Positions 1-10,449 of a stretch of 64,000 bases of DNA are shown here, one piece after another. Origin of the DNA: Basidiobolus meristosporus CBS 931.73. Its lineage: Eukaryota; Basidiobolomycota; Basidiobolomycetes; Basidiobolales; Basidiobolaceae. The number at the start of each line of letters is the position of its first letter. The stretch's first letter is position 1. Under the pieces are notes generated by a model. The model was not told where the DNA came from and ran no database searches. It saw nothing but the letters and a program-made list of their open reading frames with translations. The translations under genes and the position numbers were made by a program. Location of the stretch: assembly GCA_002104905.1 (NCBI GenBank), contig MCFE01000382.1, positions 19,916 to 83,915 on the forward strand, written 5' to 3'.

Positions 1-554
1 AAATCTTCAGTTCTGGACTCTAGGGCTGATACAAGGCCCTGAAGCTTTTCTGTCAGGCTATTCAGGATGGTAACTATTGCATCTTCATCAGTAGTTGGTA
101 TGCCCACAGATTCCATCTCATCTACCAGCAGGGTAATTCTGTTAATTTGGTTAATCATTTCTTCTCCTGGCAGCATCTTTGTAGCAAAGAACTTTTGTCT
201 CAGATAAATTTTCTTAGCAGCTGAACATGACTGGTAGGTGTCTTCTAATGCATTCCAGGCATTCTTTGCCATTTTTACTCTTGAGCATTGAATTAGCAAT
301 ATGTCCTTGACATTAAGGCAAATGCAGTTAAAGGCATGTTGTTCTTTCTTCTGGTACTTTAAGGCTTCCTCTCCCACATTTTTAGGAGGGGATTCTTCTC
401 CCATGACAATATCCCAAAGGCCTCTTTCTTGTAGCTGTATCTTCATCTTCACCTTCCACACTTGGTAGTTAGATCCATCCAACTTTTCAGCAGGGGGAAA
501 TATTCCAGTAATTGCAGTAGTAGACACTGCAGAGAGTGACAGCTTGAGGCTCAT
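1..554 (-). CDS. Ty1/copia Gag, N-terminal part, open to the window edge
   Basis: Reading leftwards from an ATG at 554, this frame stays open for 184 codons to the window edge, so it is 3'-truncated only by the window. It has the copia Gag start (LDGSNYQVWKVKMK), the UBN2-type stretch ending ALESRTED, and no stop or frameshift. It is better preserved than the related gag at 973-1730. The start codon lies inside the primer-binding site (initiator-Met anticodon-arm match at about 549-558). It belongs to an older copy on the minus strand whose LTR begins at 559. Gag forms the virus-like particle of the retrotransposon. Confidence 0.8.
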   Translation of the reverse strand, partial: MSLKLSLSAVSTTAITGIFPPAEKLDGSNYQVWKVKMKIQLQERGLWDIVMGEESPPKNVGEEALKYQKKEQHAFNCICLNVKDILLIQCSRVKMAKNAWNALEDTYQSCSAAKKIYLRQKFFATKMLPGEEMINQINRITLLVDEMESVGIPTTDEDAIVTILNSLTEKLQGLVSALESRTED

Positions 555-558
555 AACC

Positions 559-619
559 TGTTTTAAGAGTTTTGGAGATATTGGAAGTGATTGGGAGAAC
601 AGGTAGATTATGTGGTTTT
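559..619 (-). repeat. copia-1 LTR, inner piece, split by the nested copy
   Basis: This is the 3' end of the older minus-strand copy's 5' LTR. It breaks off at 615-619 (GTTTT) where the copy at 620-5299 inserted, and resumes at 5300. The two pieces add up to about 348 bp, the length of the family's other LTRs. Confidence 0.85.
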
Positions 620-968
620 TGTTGTAAAAATTTGTATTTCCACCTAAATATTCACCTAACTTAGTCACTTAGATCATCACCTTCAAATCCTAGAGAATAC
701 TGACCAAATTCCTTGTTGGGATTTACTTAGAATATTTTCACCAAAATACCAGGTACCCAGAACATGAGAATTGTCAAAGTTGTCCAAACAGCCCCAAACC
801 TTACACACATGATCTTGGGACCTTTCTTAACCTATTTTACATGTTTGTAATGCCAAGACCAGGTAAAAGTATAAATACTACTTTTACTTTCAATAAATCA
901 TTAAGTGAGAACCACATAATCTACTTGCCCTCCCAATCACTTTCAATATCTCCAAGACTCTTACAACA
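620..968 (+). repeat. copia-1 5' LTR
   Basis: 349 bp, starting TGTTGTAAAA and ending CTTACAACA, so the terminal 8 bp form an inverted repeat. It contains GTATAAATAC near 870 as a TATA-like box and AATAAAT near 892 as a possible polyadenylation signal. It is followed directly by the primer-binding site. Confidence 0.93.
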
Positions 969-980
969 GGTTATGAGCCC
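969..980 (+). other. Primer-binding site matching initiator tRNA-Met anticodon arm
   Basis: GGTTATGAGCCC directly abuts the LTR. Its reverse complement GGGCTCATAACC is the anticodon stem-loop of fungal initiator tRNA-Met, not the 3' acceptor end. Drosophila copia and yeast Ty5 are known to prime from an internal half-tRNA, which fits. The gag ATG (973-975) is inside the site, opposite the CAU anticodon. Confidence 0.8.
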
Positions 981-1730
981 CAAGCTGTCACTCTCTGCAA
1001 TGTCTACAACTGCTATTACTGGAATTTTCCCTCTGCTGAAAAGTTGGATGGATCTAACTACCAGGTGTGGAAGGTGAAGATGAAAATGCTGCTACAAGAA
1101 AGAGGCCTTTGGGATATTGTCATGGGAGAAGAATCCCCTCCTAAAAATGTGGGAGAGGAAGCCTTAAAGAACCAGAAGAAAGAACAAAGTGCCTTTAACT
1201 GCATTTGCCTTAATGTCAAGGACAAATTGCTAATTCAATGCTCAAGAGCAAAAACGGCAAAGAATGCCTGGAAAGCTTTAGAAGACACCTACCAGTCATG
1301 TTCAGCTGCTAAGAAAATGTATCTGAGACAAAAGTTCTTTACTGCAAAGATGCTACCAGGAGAAGAAATGAAGAATCTAATTAACAGAATTACCCTGCTG
1401 GTAGATGAGATGGAATCTGTGGGCATACCAACTACTGATGAGGATGTGATAGATACCATCCTGAATAGCCTGACAAACAAGTTTCAAGGCCTTGTATCAG
1501 CCCTAGAGTCCAGAACTGAAGATTTGACCTTAAATTACGTATATGGAAGGCTCTTGGATGAAGAATTAAGAAAATCAAGCGCAAATAAGAAGGAAGAAGA
1601 AAATGCTTTAATAAGCAATGATAACCAACAAAGGAAGTACCCAGGACCCTACAAAGGCAACAGCAACCTGTTTTGTAACTACTGCAAAAGGAAAGGACAC
1701 ACCAGACCGGTGTCTCAAAAAGAAAGATAA
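973..1730 (+). pseudogene. copia-1 gag with CCHC zinc knuckle, frameshifted
   Basis: Starts at the ATG within the primer-binding site (MSPKLSLSAM...). A 1-nt deletion near 1033, seen against the intact antisense copy at 1-554, shifts the frame. Gag then continues from 1044 (MDGSNYQVWKVKMK) to the zinc knuckle CNYCKRKGH at about 1675-1702. A second 1-nt loss near 1702 hides the last cysteine (PDRC continues in another frame). About 250 residues in total, normal for a copia Gag. Confidence 0.88.
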
Positions 1731-4700
1731 TCAGCAAAAGAAGCCTGAATATGGAAATGCTGCAACCACTGAAGATAGACTATTCATATCTGCACTAAAT
1801 ATGACCACAAACAAGAATTCTCAGATGTGGTATATTGACTCTGGAGCTTCTCAATACTTTACCCACAAAAAGAACTTTTTACCCAATATCAAGAAATTCC
1901 AATTAAGAAGGTTTTCATCAGTGACAATAAAACACTTGATGCAGTGGGAGAAGGAACTATCCAAGTAAACCTAAGAAGCAGTGAAGGAAGCCATACACTG
2001 ACCTTTAAAGAAGTACTCTATGTACCAGAAATAGCCAAGAACCTACTATCTGTAAGCAAGGCCACAGCAGAAGGACTCAGTTTCAGTTTTGACAATTCTG
2101 GATGCAGGATCACTGATCAAAATGGTGCCCATATTGCTTTGGGCATCAGAGATCAGAATCTATACAAGATGACTTATATTCCATCATATCTGGAAGCCAA
2201 TATAAGTAACTTAAATGAAGAAACACCAATGCTTTGGCACAGGAGATTTGGACACATCAATTTTGATTATTTGCGCAAAATGATCAAAGATCAGCTAATT
2301 TCTGGAGTGAAAATTGATCCCCCAGCTAATTTGGAGCACTGTGAAGCCAGCATATATGGGAAACAAGCCTGAGAACCGTTCAAGAGCTCTGGGTTAATCA
2401 AAACTAAGAAAAAATTAGATCTAATTCACTCAGATCTGTGTGGACCTATGCAAAATTTATCCTCAGGCGGGATGAAGTATTTAATCACCTTTATTGATGA
2501 TTATAGAAGATACACATGGGTCTACTTCATGGAAAAAAAGGAAGAAGCTCTGTCTAAGTTCAGGGAGTTTAAAGCCATGGTGGAGAGAAAAACTGGCGAA
2601 AAAATCAAGAAAATACGCTCTGACAATGGTGGAGAATATACCTCAAAACTCTTCATCCACTTATGCAAAATTCATGGGATAAAGCAAGAGACTACTGTAC
2701 CATACTCCCCACAGCAAAATGGAGTAGCAGAGCAAGCTAACAGATCAATAATTGATATGGCAAGATCTATGATCCATGATCAAAAATTATCCTACGTTTT
2801 TTGGGCGGAATCAGTTGCCACTGCTGTATACCTTAAAAATAGGAGTTATAACAGAATACTTCGTGATTCTACTCCATTTGAAGCTTGGCATGGATACAGA
2901 CCAAGTGCAGAACATCTAAGAATATTTGGGTGTACAGCATATGCCAAAAAACTGGCCGGAAATCAGTCAAAATTTGAGCCAAAAAGTGAAAAATGCATAT
3001 TTTTGGGCTACTGCAATGAGAGTAAGGCATACAGACTCTACAATACAAAAGCAAAGAAGCTGATCAAGTCCAGGGATGTGTTGTTTGATGAAAATTCAAA
3101 ATTTTCACATGAAATGACATCAGATGATGACAAAAATCTGATCTCAAGTCCACCAATTGTCAGGATTGAATCAGAGCAAAACTATGAAAATTTTTTCACT
3201 CCAGAGGACTCTACAACTGTGGTTCAGCCAGAATCAGTGCCTAGGAATATCCCAGAGGTGATCATTCCAGTATCAGATGCCCGGAGATCCAATCAGACAA
3301 GAAATAGCCCAAATTACTATATTAATGAGGGTACAAACTTAGCCTATGCCTATTCAGTCCATGTTGATGAACCCCAGACTGTAAAAGAGGCCCTAAATAG
3401 CCCTCAGACAAAGTTTTGGAGATCTGCAATGAATGAGGAATATCAGGCCCTGATGGAAAATCAAACTTGGGACTTAGTCAAATTACCAATCAACCAAAAA
3501 TCAATTGGATGCAGATGGGTCTTCAAGACAAAATACAAGGCTGATGGTACAATTAAAAGATACAAAGCAAGACTTGTAGCCAAAGGAAACTCTCAAACAA
3601 AAGGACTTGACTATACTGAGACCTTTGCACCGGTAGCCAAGCTTAATTCCATCAGATTAATACTGGCTATTGCAGCCAAATATAAGTTTTTTATTCATCA
3701 AATGGATGTAAAAACTGCATTTTTGAATGGATAACTTGATGAGGACATGTATATGGACCAGCCTGATGGGTTTGTTGACCAAGATAACCCCCATTTGGTC
3801 TGAAAGCTTAAAAAGTCACTATATGGTCTCAAATAATCACCAAGAGCCTGGAATTGCAAGATAGATTCTTATTTAGAATCTTTGAGTTTCAAAAGGAGTA
3901 ATGCTGACTACAGTATATATTATAAGCCAGATAGAGCAAATCCAGTTCTATTAGCTCTATATGTGGATGATCTTATTATAGCCGCCAATAACCTAGCAAA
4001 ATTGGAAGAGACTAAATCCAGCCTATCTAAGGAGTTCAAGATGTCTGATCTAGGAGAACTCAGTTACTACTTAGGGACAAAGTTCTCCATAGACAGAAGT
4101 ACCCAGACTATCACTCTAAGCCAATCCAAGTATATTCAAGATATACTAAAGAAGTACCAAATGGAAGACTGTAAACTGGCAGCTACCCCAATGGAGACAA
4201 ACCTTAACTTGGTCAAAACTCAACCAAATCAAGAGAGCTTGGTGCAATCTGAAAGCCCTGACTTTCCTTATCAATCTATGGTTGGCAGTCTGATGTAGAT
4301 CATGCTTGGAACACGTCCAGATATCTCATATTCAGTGGGAGCTGTCAGCCAACATAATCAGAACTATGGATCTGATCATATTGCAGCAGTTAAGCGGATT
4401 TTTAGATACCTAAAAGGAACTGCTGATATCTGCTTAAGATACACTTATAAGGACTCAGAACAGGATTTTGTGGGATACTCTGATGCTGATTGGGGACAAA
4501 ATTTGGAATACAGAAGATCCACCACAGGAGACACCGTTCTTTACTGTAAAGGAGCAATTTCATAGAATCAAGAAAGCAACCAACTGTAGCACTTTCTACT
4601 ACAGAGGCAGAGTATATGGCAGCCTGTGAAGCTACAAAAGAAGCATTATGGTTAAGAAAACTCTTTACAGGTTTAGGCCTATGTCAAAAAACTCCTATTA

Positions 4701-4939
4701 CTTTATTTCAAGATAATCAAGGATGTATACAATTAGGTAGAAATCCAACTTTTCATGCTAGAACCAAGCACATAGATTTTGGACATCATTTCATATGTGA
4801 AGCTATAGAGAATAACTTAGTTAGCTTAGTTTACTGTCCTACAGATGAAATGATTGCAGACATATTTACCAAACCATTAGCTAGGGACAAGTTTGAATAT
4901 CTTAGGTCAAAATTAGGACTAGTCAGGATGAACATTTAG
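1731..4939 (+). pseudogene. copia-1 pol: protease, integrase, RT, RNase H
   Basis: The aspartic protease motif YIDSGAS lies near 1831. A frameshift near 1925 follows. The integrase zinc region is WHRRFGH...HC (2236-2342). The integrase core has IHSDLCGP, IRSDNGGEY and PQQNGVAEQ as the D, D and E regions. RT runs from about 3415 with MDVKTAFLNG near 3702 and an intact LYVDDLI near 3958. RNase H ends at 4939 (ARTKHIDFGHH). Stops occur at 2370 (TGA), 3732, 3801, 3835, 4296 and 4563. Some fit C-to-T or G-to-A change (CGA to TGA at 2370); others are transversions. No intact product is possible. Confidence 0.92.
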
Positions 4940-4950
4940 CTGAGTGGGAG

Positions 4951-5299
4951 TGTTGTAAAAATTTGTATTTCCACCTAAATATTCACCTAACTTAGTCACT
5001 TAGATCATCACCTTCAAATCCTAGAGAATACTGACCAAATTCCTTGTTAGGATTTACTTAGAATATTTTCACCAAAATACCAGGTACCCAGAATATGAAA
5101 ATTCTCAAAGTTGACCAAACAGCCCCACACCTTACACACATGTTCTTGGGACCTTCCTTAACCTATTCTACATGTTTGTAATGCCAAGACCAGGTAAAAG
5201 TATAAATACTACTTTTACATCCAATAAATCATTAAGTGAAAACCACATCATCTACTTGCCCTCCCAATCACTTCCAATATCTCCAAGACTCTTACAACA
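4951..5299 (+). repeat. copia-1 3' LTR
   Basis: 349 bp with the same termini as the 5' LTR, preceded by the purine tract at 4941-4950 and followed by the second copy of GTTTT. Confidence 0.93.
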
Positions 5300-5591
5300 G
5301 TTTTTACTCAATGAATTATTGAATGTAAAAGTAGTATTTATACTCTTGCCTGGTCTTGGCATTACAAACATGTAGAAAAGGTTAAGGAAGGTTGTAAGAC
5401 CATGTGCACAAAGCTTGGGGCTGTTTGGACAACTTTAAAAATTTTCATGTTCAGGGCACCTGGTATTTTGGTGAAAATATTCTAAGTAGATCCCAAGAAG
5501 GAATTTGGTCATTATTCTCTAGGGTTTGAGGGTATTGATCTAAGTGACTAAAAAAGGTGAATATTTAGGTGAAATTACAAGTCTTTACAAA
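5300..5591 (-). repeat. copia-1 LTR, outer piece of the older antisense copy
   Basis: Continues the LTR broken at 619, in antisense. It ends near 5591 (CTTTACAA), where antisense copia RT sequence begins, so the older copy was itself inserted in another copy. Confidence 0.85.
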
Positions 5592-5595
5592 ATTT

Positions 5596-5801
5596 GAGAC
5601 CCTATAGAGCTTTTTTATGCTTGCAGACCAAATGGGGGTTATCTTGGTCAGCAAACCCATCAGGCTAGTCCATATACATGTCCTTATCAAGTTCTTCATT
5701 CAAAAATGCAGTTTTTACATCCACTTGATGAGTAAAAAACTTATATCTAGCTACAATAGCCAATATTAATCTGATGTAATTAAACTTGGTCACTAGCCCA
5801 A
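5596..5801 (-). pseudogene. copia RT fragment, antisense
   Basis: Reverse complement of the copia-1 RT stretch around MDVKTAFLN...DMYMDQPDGF. It stops at 5801 where a solo LTR is inserted and continues after 6322. Confidence 0.8.
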
Positions 5802-6322
5802 TGTCATGATCACATGACAACCACAAACGCCCATGCCAAGTTTCAGCTTCCTAGCTCAATTTCTAAGAGATTCCTTCTGGAATCTTCTACTACCTTCCCA
5901 AAAGTTCCTGACCATTCCAAACCATTGTCACACAATGGAACATTCCATGGAAGCTTCCCATCATATTTTTTATAGTCCAGTACCATATATGGAAATACCA
6001 GGTCACATGACTTAGTCACATGATCAGGTGACCCAATCCATTTCCCCATCCTGTCTCAGTGCCTTGCCTTCTATATTATTATCCCCAGCACTGCTGCTGT
6101 GCCTTACCCCACAACCCCATTAGTATTAGCTAATATCTCTTGGCATCAGTATAGCCAAAAAGTATATATAGTCCTATCCCCCCTTAAGTGTTCCTCAGTC
6201 TGATAAACACAGGTCTTGAATAAACAGCCTTGCCTTGAATCCTGTCTTGCCTTGATGGTCCACACCTAAGTCCTTTCCTGCTGTGCCTAGCTTTTCCTCC
6301 TGCCTTGTGTCTATTCATAACA
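5802..6322 (+). mobile_element. Solo LTR of a different LTR-retrotransposon family
   Basis: 521 bp beginning TGTCATGATC and ending TTCATAACA (TG...CA). The flanks CCCAA (5797-5801) and CGCAA (6323-6327) match at 4 of 5 bases, as expected for an old 5-bp target duplication. The surrounding antisense copia RT continues on both sides. A TATA-like AGTATATATAG near 6161 and AATAAAC near 6219 suggest a plus-strand promoter orientation. No internal region or second LTR is present. Confidence 0.8.
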
Positions 6323-7015
6323 CGCAAAGCTCTCAATATAGTCAAGCCCTTTTGTTTGAACATATCCTTTGGCCACAAGTCTTGCTTTGTATCTTTCATT
6401 TGTACCATTAGCCTTGTATTTTGTCTTCAAGATCCGTCTGCATCCAGTTGGTTTTTGATTGACTGGTCATTTGACTAAGTCCCAAGTTTAATTCTCCATC
6501 AGGGCCTGATATTCATCAGTCATTGCTGATCACTAAGACTTTGTCTGAGGGCTATATACAACCTCTTTTACAGTCTGGGGCTCATCAATGTGGACTGAAG
6601 AGGTGCAGGCTAAGTTTGTACCCTCATTGATATAGTAATTGGGGCTATTTCTTGTCTGGTTGGATCTCTGGGCATTTGATACTGGAGTAATCACTTCTAG
6701 GATAATCCCAGGCACTGCTTCAGGCTGACCCCCATTGTAGAGTCCTCTGGAGTGAAAAGATATTCATTGTTTTACTCTAATACCATCCTCACAATTGGTG
6801 GACATGAGATTAGACTTTCATCATCATCTGATCTTGTTTTTGTGAGAATTTTGAATTTTCATCAAACAGCACATCCCTGCACTTGATAAGCTTCTTTGCT
6901 TTGGTATTTCAGAGTCTGTATGCTTTACTCTCATTGCGGTGACCTACAAATATGCATTTACACTTTTTGGCTCAAACTTTGACTGATTTCTAGGCAGTTT
7001 CTTGGCATGTGCTGT
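6323..7015 (-). pseudogene. copia integrase C-terminus to RT, antisense relic
   Basis: Antisense homologue of copia-1 about 2950-3650, including the linker SNQTRNSPNYYINEG and the DEPQTVKE stretch. Many stops and frameshifts. At about 7015 it changes abruptly to RNase H sequence of another copy. Confidence 0.8.
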
Positions 7016-7965
7016 ACAAAAGATTCTGCTCTAGATCCTCATAGGTGTACCTTGAGCATATATCAGCAGTTCCATTTAGGTATCTAAAAGTATGCTTAAC
7101 TGCTGCAATATGATCAGATTTATGGCTTGGATTATGCTGGCTGGCAGCTCCCACTGAGTATGTGATATCTGGACATGTTCTAAGCATGCTTTACATCAAA
7201 TTGTAAGCCACAGATGGATACAGAGAGTCAGGGCTTTCAGATAGCACCAAGCTCTGTAGGTTTGGTTGGGTTTTGACCTAGTTAATGTTTGCATCCATTA
7301 GGGGAGCTGTTGGTTTACAGTCTTTCATTTGATACATATTTAGTATATCTTGAATATACCTATATTAGCTTTGGGTGATAGTCTAGGTACTTCTGTCTAT
7401 GAAGAGCTCTATCCCAAAGTAGTAACTGAGTTCTCCTTGTCTGAACATCCAGAATTCTCTAGATAGGCAGGCTTTAGTCTCTTGCAATGATTCAAGGTTA
7501 TTTGTGGCTATAATAAGATCATCCACATATGGAGCTAATAGAGCTGGATTTGCTCTATCTGGCCTATAGTACATACTATAGTCAGCATTATTCCTTGTGA
7601 ACCTCAGAAATTCGAGATCAGTGTCTATCATGCACTTCCAGGCTCTTAGTAACTGTTTGAGTCCATATAGGAAGGATTAAAGCTTGCAGACCAAGTGGGG
7701 GTTACCATGGTCAACAAACCTTTTTAGGCTGGTTTATATACATATCCTCATCAAGTTCTTGATTGAGAAATGCAATTTTTACATCCATTTGATGTATAAA
7801 AACTTATATTTGGCTGCAATAGCCAATTTTAATGTGATGGAATTAAACTGGGCTACCAGTGCAAAGGTCTTAGTATAGTCAGGTCATTTAGTTTAAGAGT
7901 ATCCTTTGGCCACAAGTCTTGCTTTGTATCTTTCAATTGTACCATGAGTCTTGTACTTTGCCTAT
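7016..7965 (-). pseudogene. copia RT to RNase H, antisense relic
   Basis: Read leftwards from 7965: RT start, then YVDDLIIATNN (about 7495-7530), then an RNase H piece (DITYSVGAASQHN). It overlaps in content with 5596-5801, so this is a separate copy. Frames are broken throughout. Confidence 0.82.
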
Positions 7966-7969
7966 ATAT

Positions 7970-8299
7970 AGTCTGTGAAGCTACAAAAGAAGCAATGTGA
8001 TTAAGGAAGCTTCTTAAAGATTTAGGCTTATGTCAAAAAATGCTTATTACTTTATTTCAAGATAATCAAGGATGCATATAACTAGGTAGAAATCCATCTT
8101 TTGATGCTTGAACTAAGGACATAGAAATTAGACATCATTTCATACTTGAAGCAATAGAGAATAACTTAGTTGACTTAGTTTACTATCCCACAGATGAAAT
8201 GATAGCAGACATACATACCAAACCATTAGATGGAGATAAGTTTGAATATCTTAGGTCAAAATTGGGACTAGTCAGTATAAACATTTAGTTGAGTGGGAG
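7970..8299 (+). pseudogene. copia RNase H 3' end, sense relic
   Basis: Sense-strand homologue of copia-1 4620-4950 with the conserved tail and the purine tract GAGTGGGAG before the LTR. Its start at about 7970 abuts an antisense copy head-on, a rearranged junction. Confidence 0.82.
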
Positions 8300-8647
8300 T
8301 GTTGTAAAATCTGTAATTTGGCCTAAATATTCACCTAACTTAGTAACTTAGATCATTACCTCCAAATCCTAGAGAATACTGACCAAATTCCTTGTTGGGA
8401 TATACTTGGAATATTTTCACCATAATAGCAGGTACCCAGAACATGAAAATTCTCAGAGTTGTTCAAGCAGCCCCAAACATGGGACACATGCTCTTGAGAT
8501 CTTCCTTGGCCTATTCTACATGCTTTTTATGCCAAGACCATGTAAAAGTATAAGTACTACTTTTACTTTCAATAAATCATTTAGTGAAAACCACATAATC
8601 TACTTGTTCTCCAAATCACTTCCAATATCCCCAAGACTCTTACAACA
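8300..8647 (+). repeat. copia-1 3' LTR
   Basis: 348 bp, TGTTGTAAAA to CTTACAACA, following the RNase H relic. The 5' part of this copy is missing. Confidence 0.88.
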
Positions 8648-8649
8648 CT

Positions 8650-9316
8650 TACAACACCTTCTGCTATGGCCTTACTTACAGATTGAAGGTTTTTGGCTAT
8701 TTCTGGTATATAGAGTACATCTTTGAAGGTAATTATGTGGTTTCCATAACTGTTGCTAAGGTTTACTTGGATAGTTCCTTCTTCAACTGCATCTAGTGTA
8801 CAGTTGTTACCCATGAAACCCTTCTTGATTGGAATTTCCTTATTGGGTAACAAGTTTTTTCTGGTATGTAAAGTGTTGAGATGCTCTTGAGTCAATGAAC
8901 CACTTCTGAGAATCCATGTTTGTGGTCACCTATTGAGCAGAAATGAATAGTTTATCTTCAGTAGTTGCAGCATTTTCACATTGAGGCTTTTTCTGCTGAT
9001 TATCTCTCTTTTCAAGGCACTGGTCTGATTTGTGTCCTTCCCTTTTGCAGTAGTTGCAAAACAGGTGGCTGTTGCCTTTGATGGTTCTTGACTACCTACT
9101 TTGCTGGCTATCATTACATATTAAAGCATTTAGTCTTCCCTCTAAATGATGACTAATTTTCTTAATTCTTCATCCAGGAGCCTTCCATATATGTAATATA
9201 AGGTCAAATCTTCAGTTCAGTACTCAATGGCTGATACAGCACCCTAAAGCCTGTCTATCAGGCAATTCAGGATGGTAACTATTACATCTTCATCAGCAGT
9301 CAGTATGCTCCCAGAG
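8650..9316 (-). pseudogene. copia gag-protease relic, antisense
   Basis: Minus-strand matches to the copia-1 protease-to-integrase linker (EGTIQVNLSNS, DVLYIPEIAKNL) and to the end of gag (GSQEPSKATATCF). Frames are interrupted. An internal deletion near 9316 joins gag directly to LTR sequence. Confidence 0.8.
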
Positions 9317-9764
9317 TAGACTTTAAATGGTCTTGGCATAGAAAACATGTAGAGTAGGTTTAGGAAGGTCCCAAGAGCATGTGTGCAAAGCTTGGGGCTG
9401 TTTGGACATCTTTGAGAGCTGTTATGTTCTAGGTATCCGGTATTTTGGTGAAAATATTTGAAGTAAATCCCAAAAAGTAATTTGTCTGTATTCCTTAAGA
9501 TTTGTAGGTAATGATCTGAGTGACTAAGCTAGATGAATATTTAGGTGGAGTTACTTTAGGAAGGTCCCAAGAGCATGTGTGCAAAGCTTGGGGCTGTTTG
9601 GACATCTTTGAGAGCTGTTATGTTCTAGGTACCCGGTATTTTGGTGAAAATATTTGAAGTAAATCCCAAAAAGTAGTTTGTCTGTATTCCTTAAGATTTG
9701 TAGGTAATGATCTAAGTGATTAAGCTAGATGAATATTTAGGAGGAGTTACGAATTTTCACAGCA
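9317..9764 (-). repeat. copia-1 LTR with a 196-bp internal tandem duplication
   Basis: Antisense LTR lacking its first ~90 bp, with the segment 9359-9554 repeated at 9555-9750. The two units differ at only a few positions, so the duplication is younger than the insertion. The LTR edge is near 9764 (reverse complement TGCTGTGAAAATTC). Confidence 0.85.
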
Positions 9765-10449
9765 TATATATGGTTATTGAACTCTCCTGGCAAGCTTGTG
9801 AATCTCCCTCACTCCTTGCAATTAAGCTCCTAGAGCAGCAGCCTGGTTTAAACAAGCAATAAACCGTTTACAAAAAAGATACAGGGCTGATGTTTGATCA
9901 TAACACATCGATCGGATCGGATCCAGGCGCAGCCTCGTCCATTGGTTGGGGGAAAATGCAATGAATCTGTATTAGGCCAATGTTGGCGCATTCCACAATA
10001 TTGATTTGAATTTGTTTGGATTTAGCGCTATAAAACCACCTGGCCAATAGTGTTGCCATGGTTATTTCCTTACAGTGTCAGGAACATCGAACAGCAAAAC
10101 CTGTTTGCAACTAATGGTCCACAAACAAACGGATTGTCGTGGCCAGATGGTAATACTACCATTCCTATAAAGCATATACGCATGAGTAATCATTGGCGCT
10201 TGAGACCAGGGGCCTAAGAAGTTCATCAGCCAAGCTACACATCACTTCCTAATATGGACATCCGGGCGCACCTGATCACCTGGTATGGACTTCATTATCC
10301 CATAATTTTAAATGGTCAAAATGACCGAACATGCCACTCCGGTCGCTTCCAAATCGGAAATCCATTAACCACTGCAAGTGCAGTACTTGAAGCTTTGCTG
10401 AGGCCCACATCCACCCTCAACAACCACAGCTATCTTGAACTCAATAGTG
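9765..10449. other. Intergenic, upstream of the carrier gene
   Basis: No gene or convincing repeat was recognised. Composition changes here from CpG-poor repeat to CpG-containing unique sequence. The stretch to about 9907 ends TCATAACA, like the 521-bp LTR at 5802-6322, but the rest does not match it well enough to call. Confidence 0.5.

Larger units (their letters stand above)
620..5299 (+). mobile_element. Ty1/copia retrotransposon copia-1, full length, decayed
   Basis: The element is 4680 bp, with a 349-bp LTR at each end (TGTTGTAA...TTACAACA) and a perfect 5-bp target duplication GTTTT (615-619 and 5300-5304). Order inside: primer-binding site, gag, protease, integrase, reverse transcriptase, RNase H, then the purine tract TGAGTGGGAG at 4941-4950. 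This protease-integrase-RT order defines Ty1/copia (Pseudoviridae). The LTRs differ at roughly 4% of positions by eye. Several frameshifts and stops make the copy non-functional. It is inserted in the LTR of an antisense relative. Confidence 0.95.

Noticed and set aside
841-1077. 78-codon frame starting in the copia-1 LTR
   Set aside because: It is LTR sequence running through the primer site into the true gag start at 973; the first 44 residues are not protein-coding.
9765-9907. Possible solo LTR ending TCATAACA before the carrier gene
   Set aside because: Only the end resembles the 521-bp LTR; no start, no target duplication.
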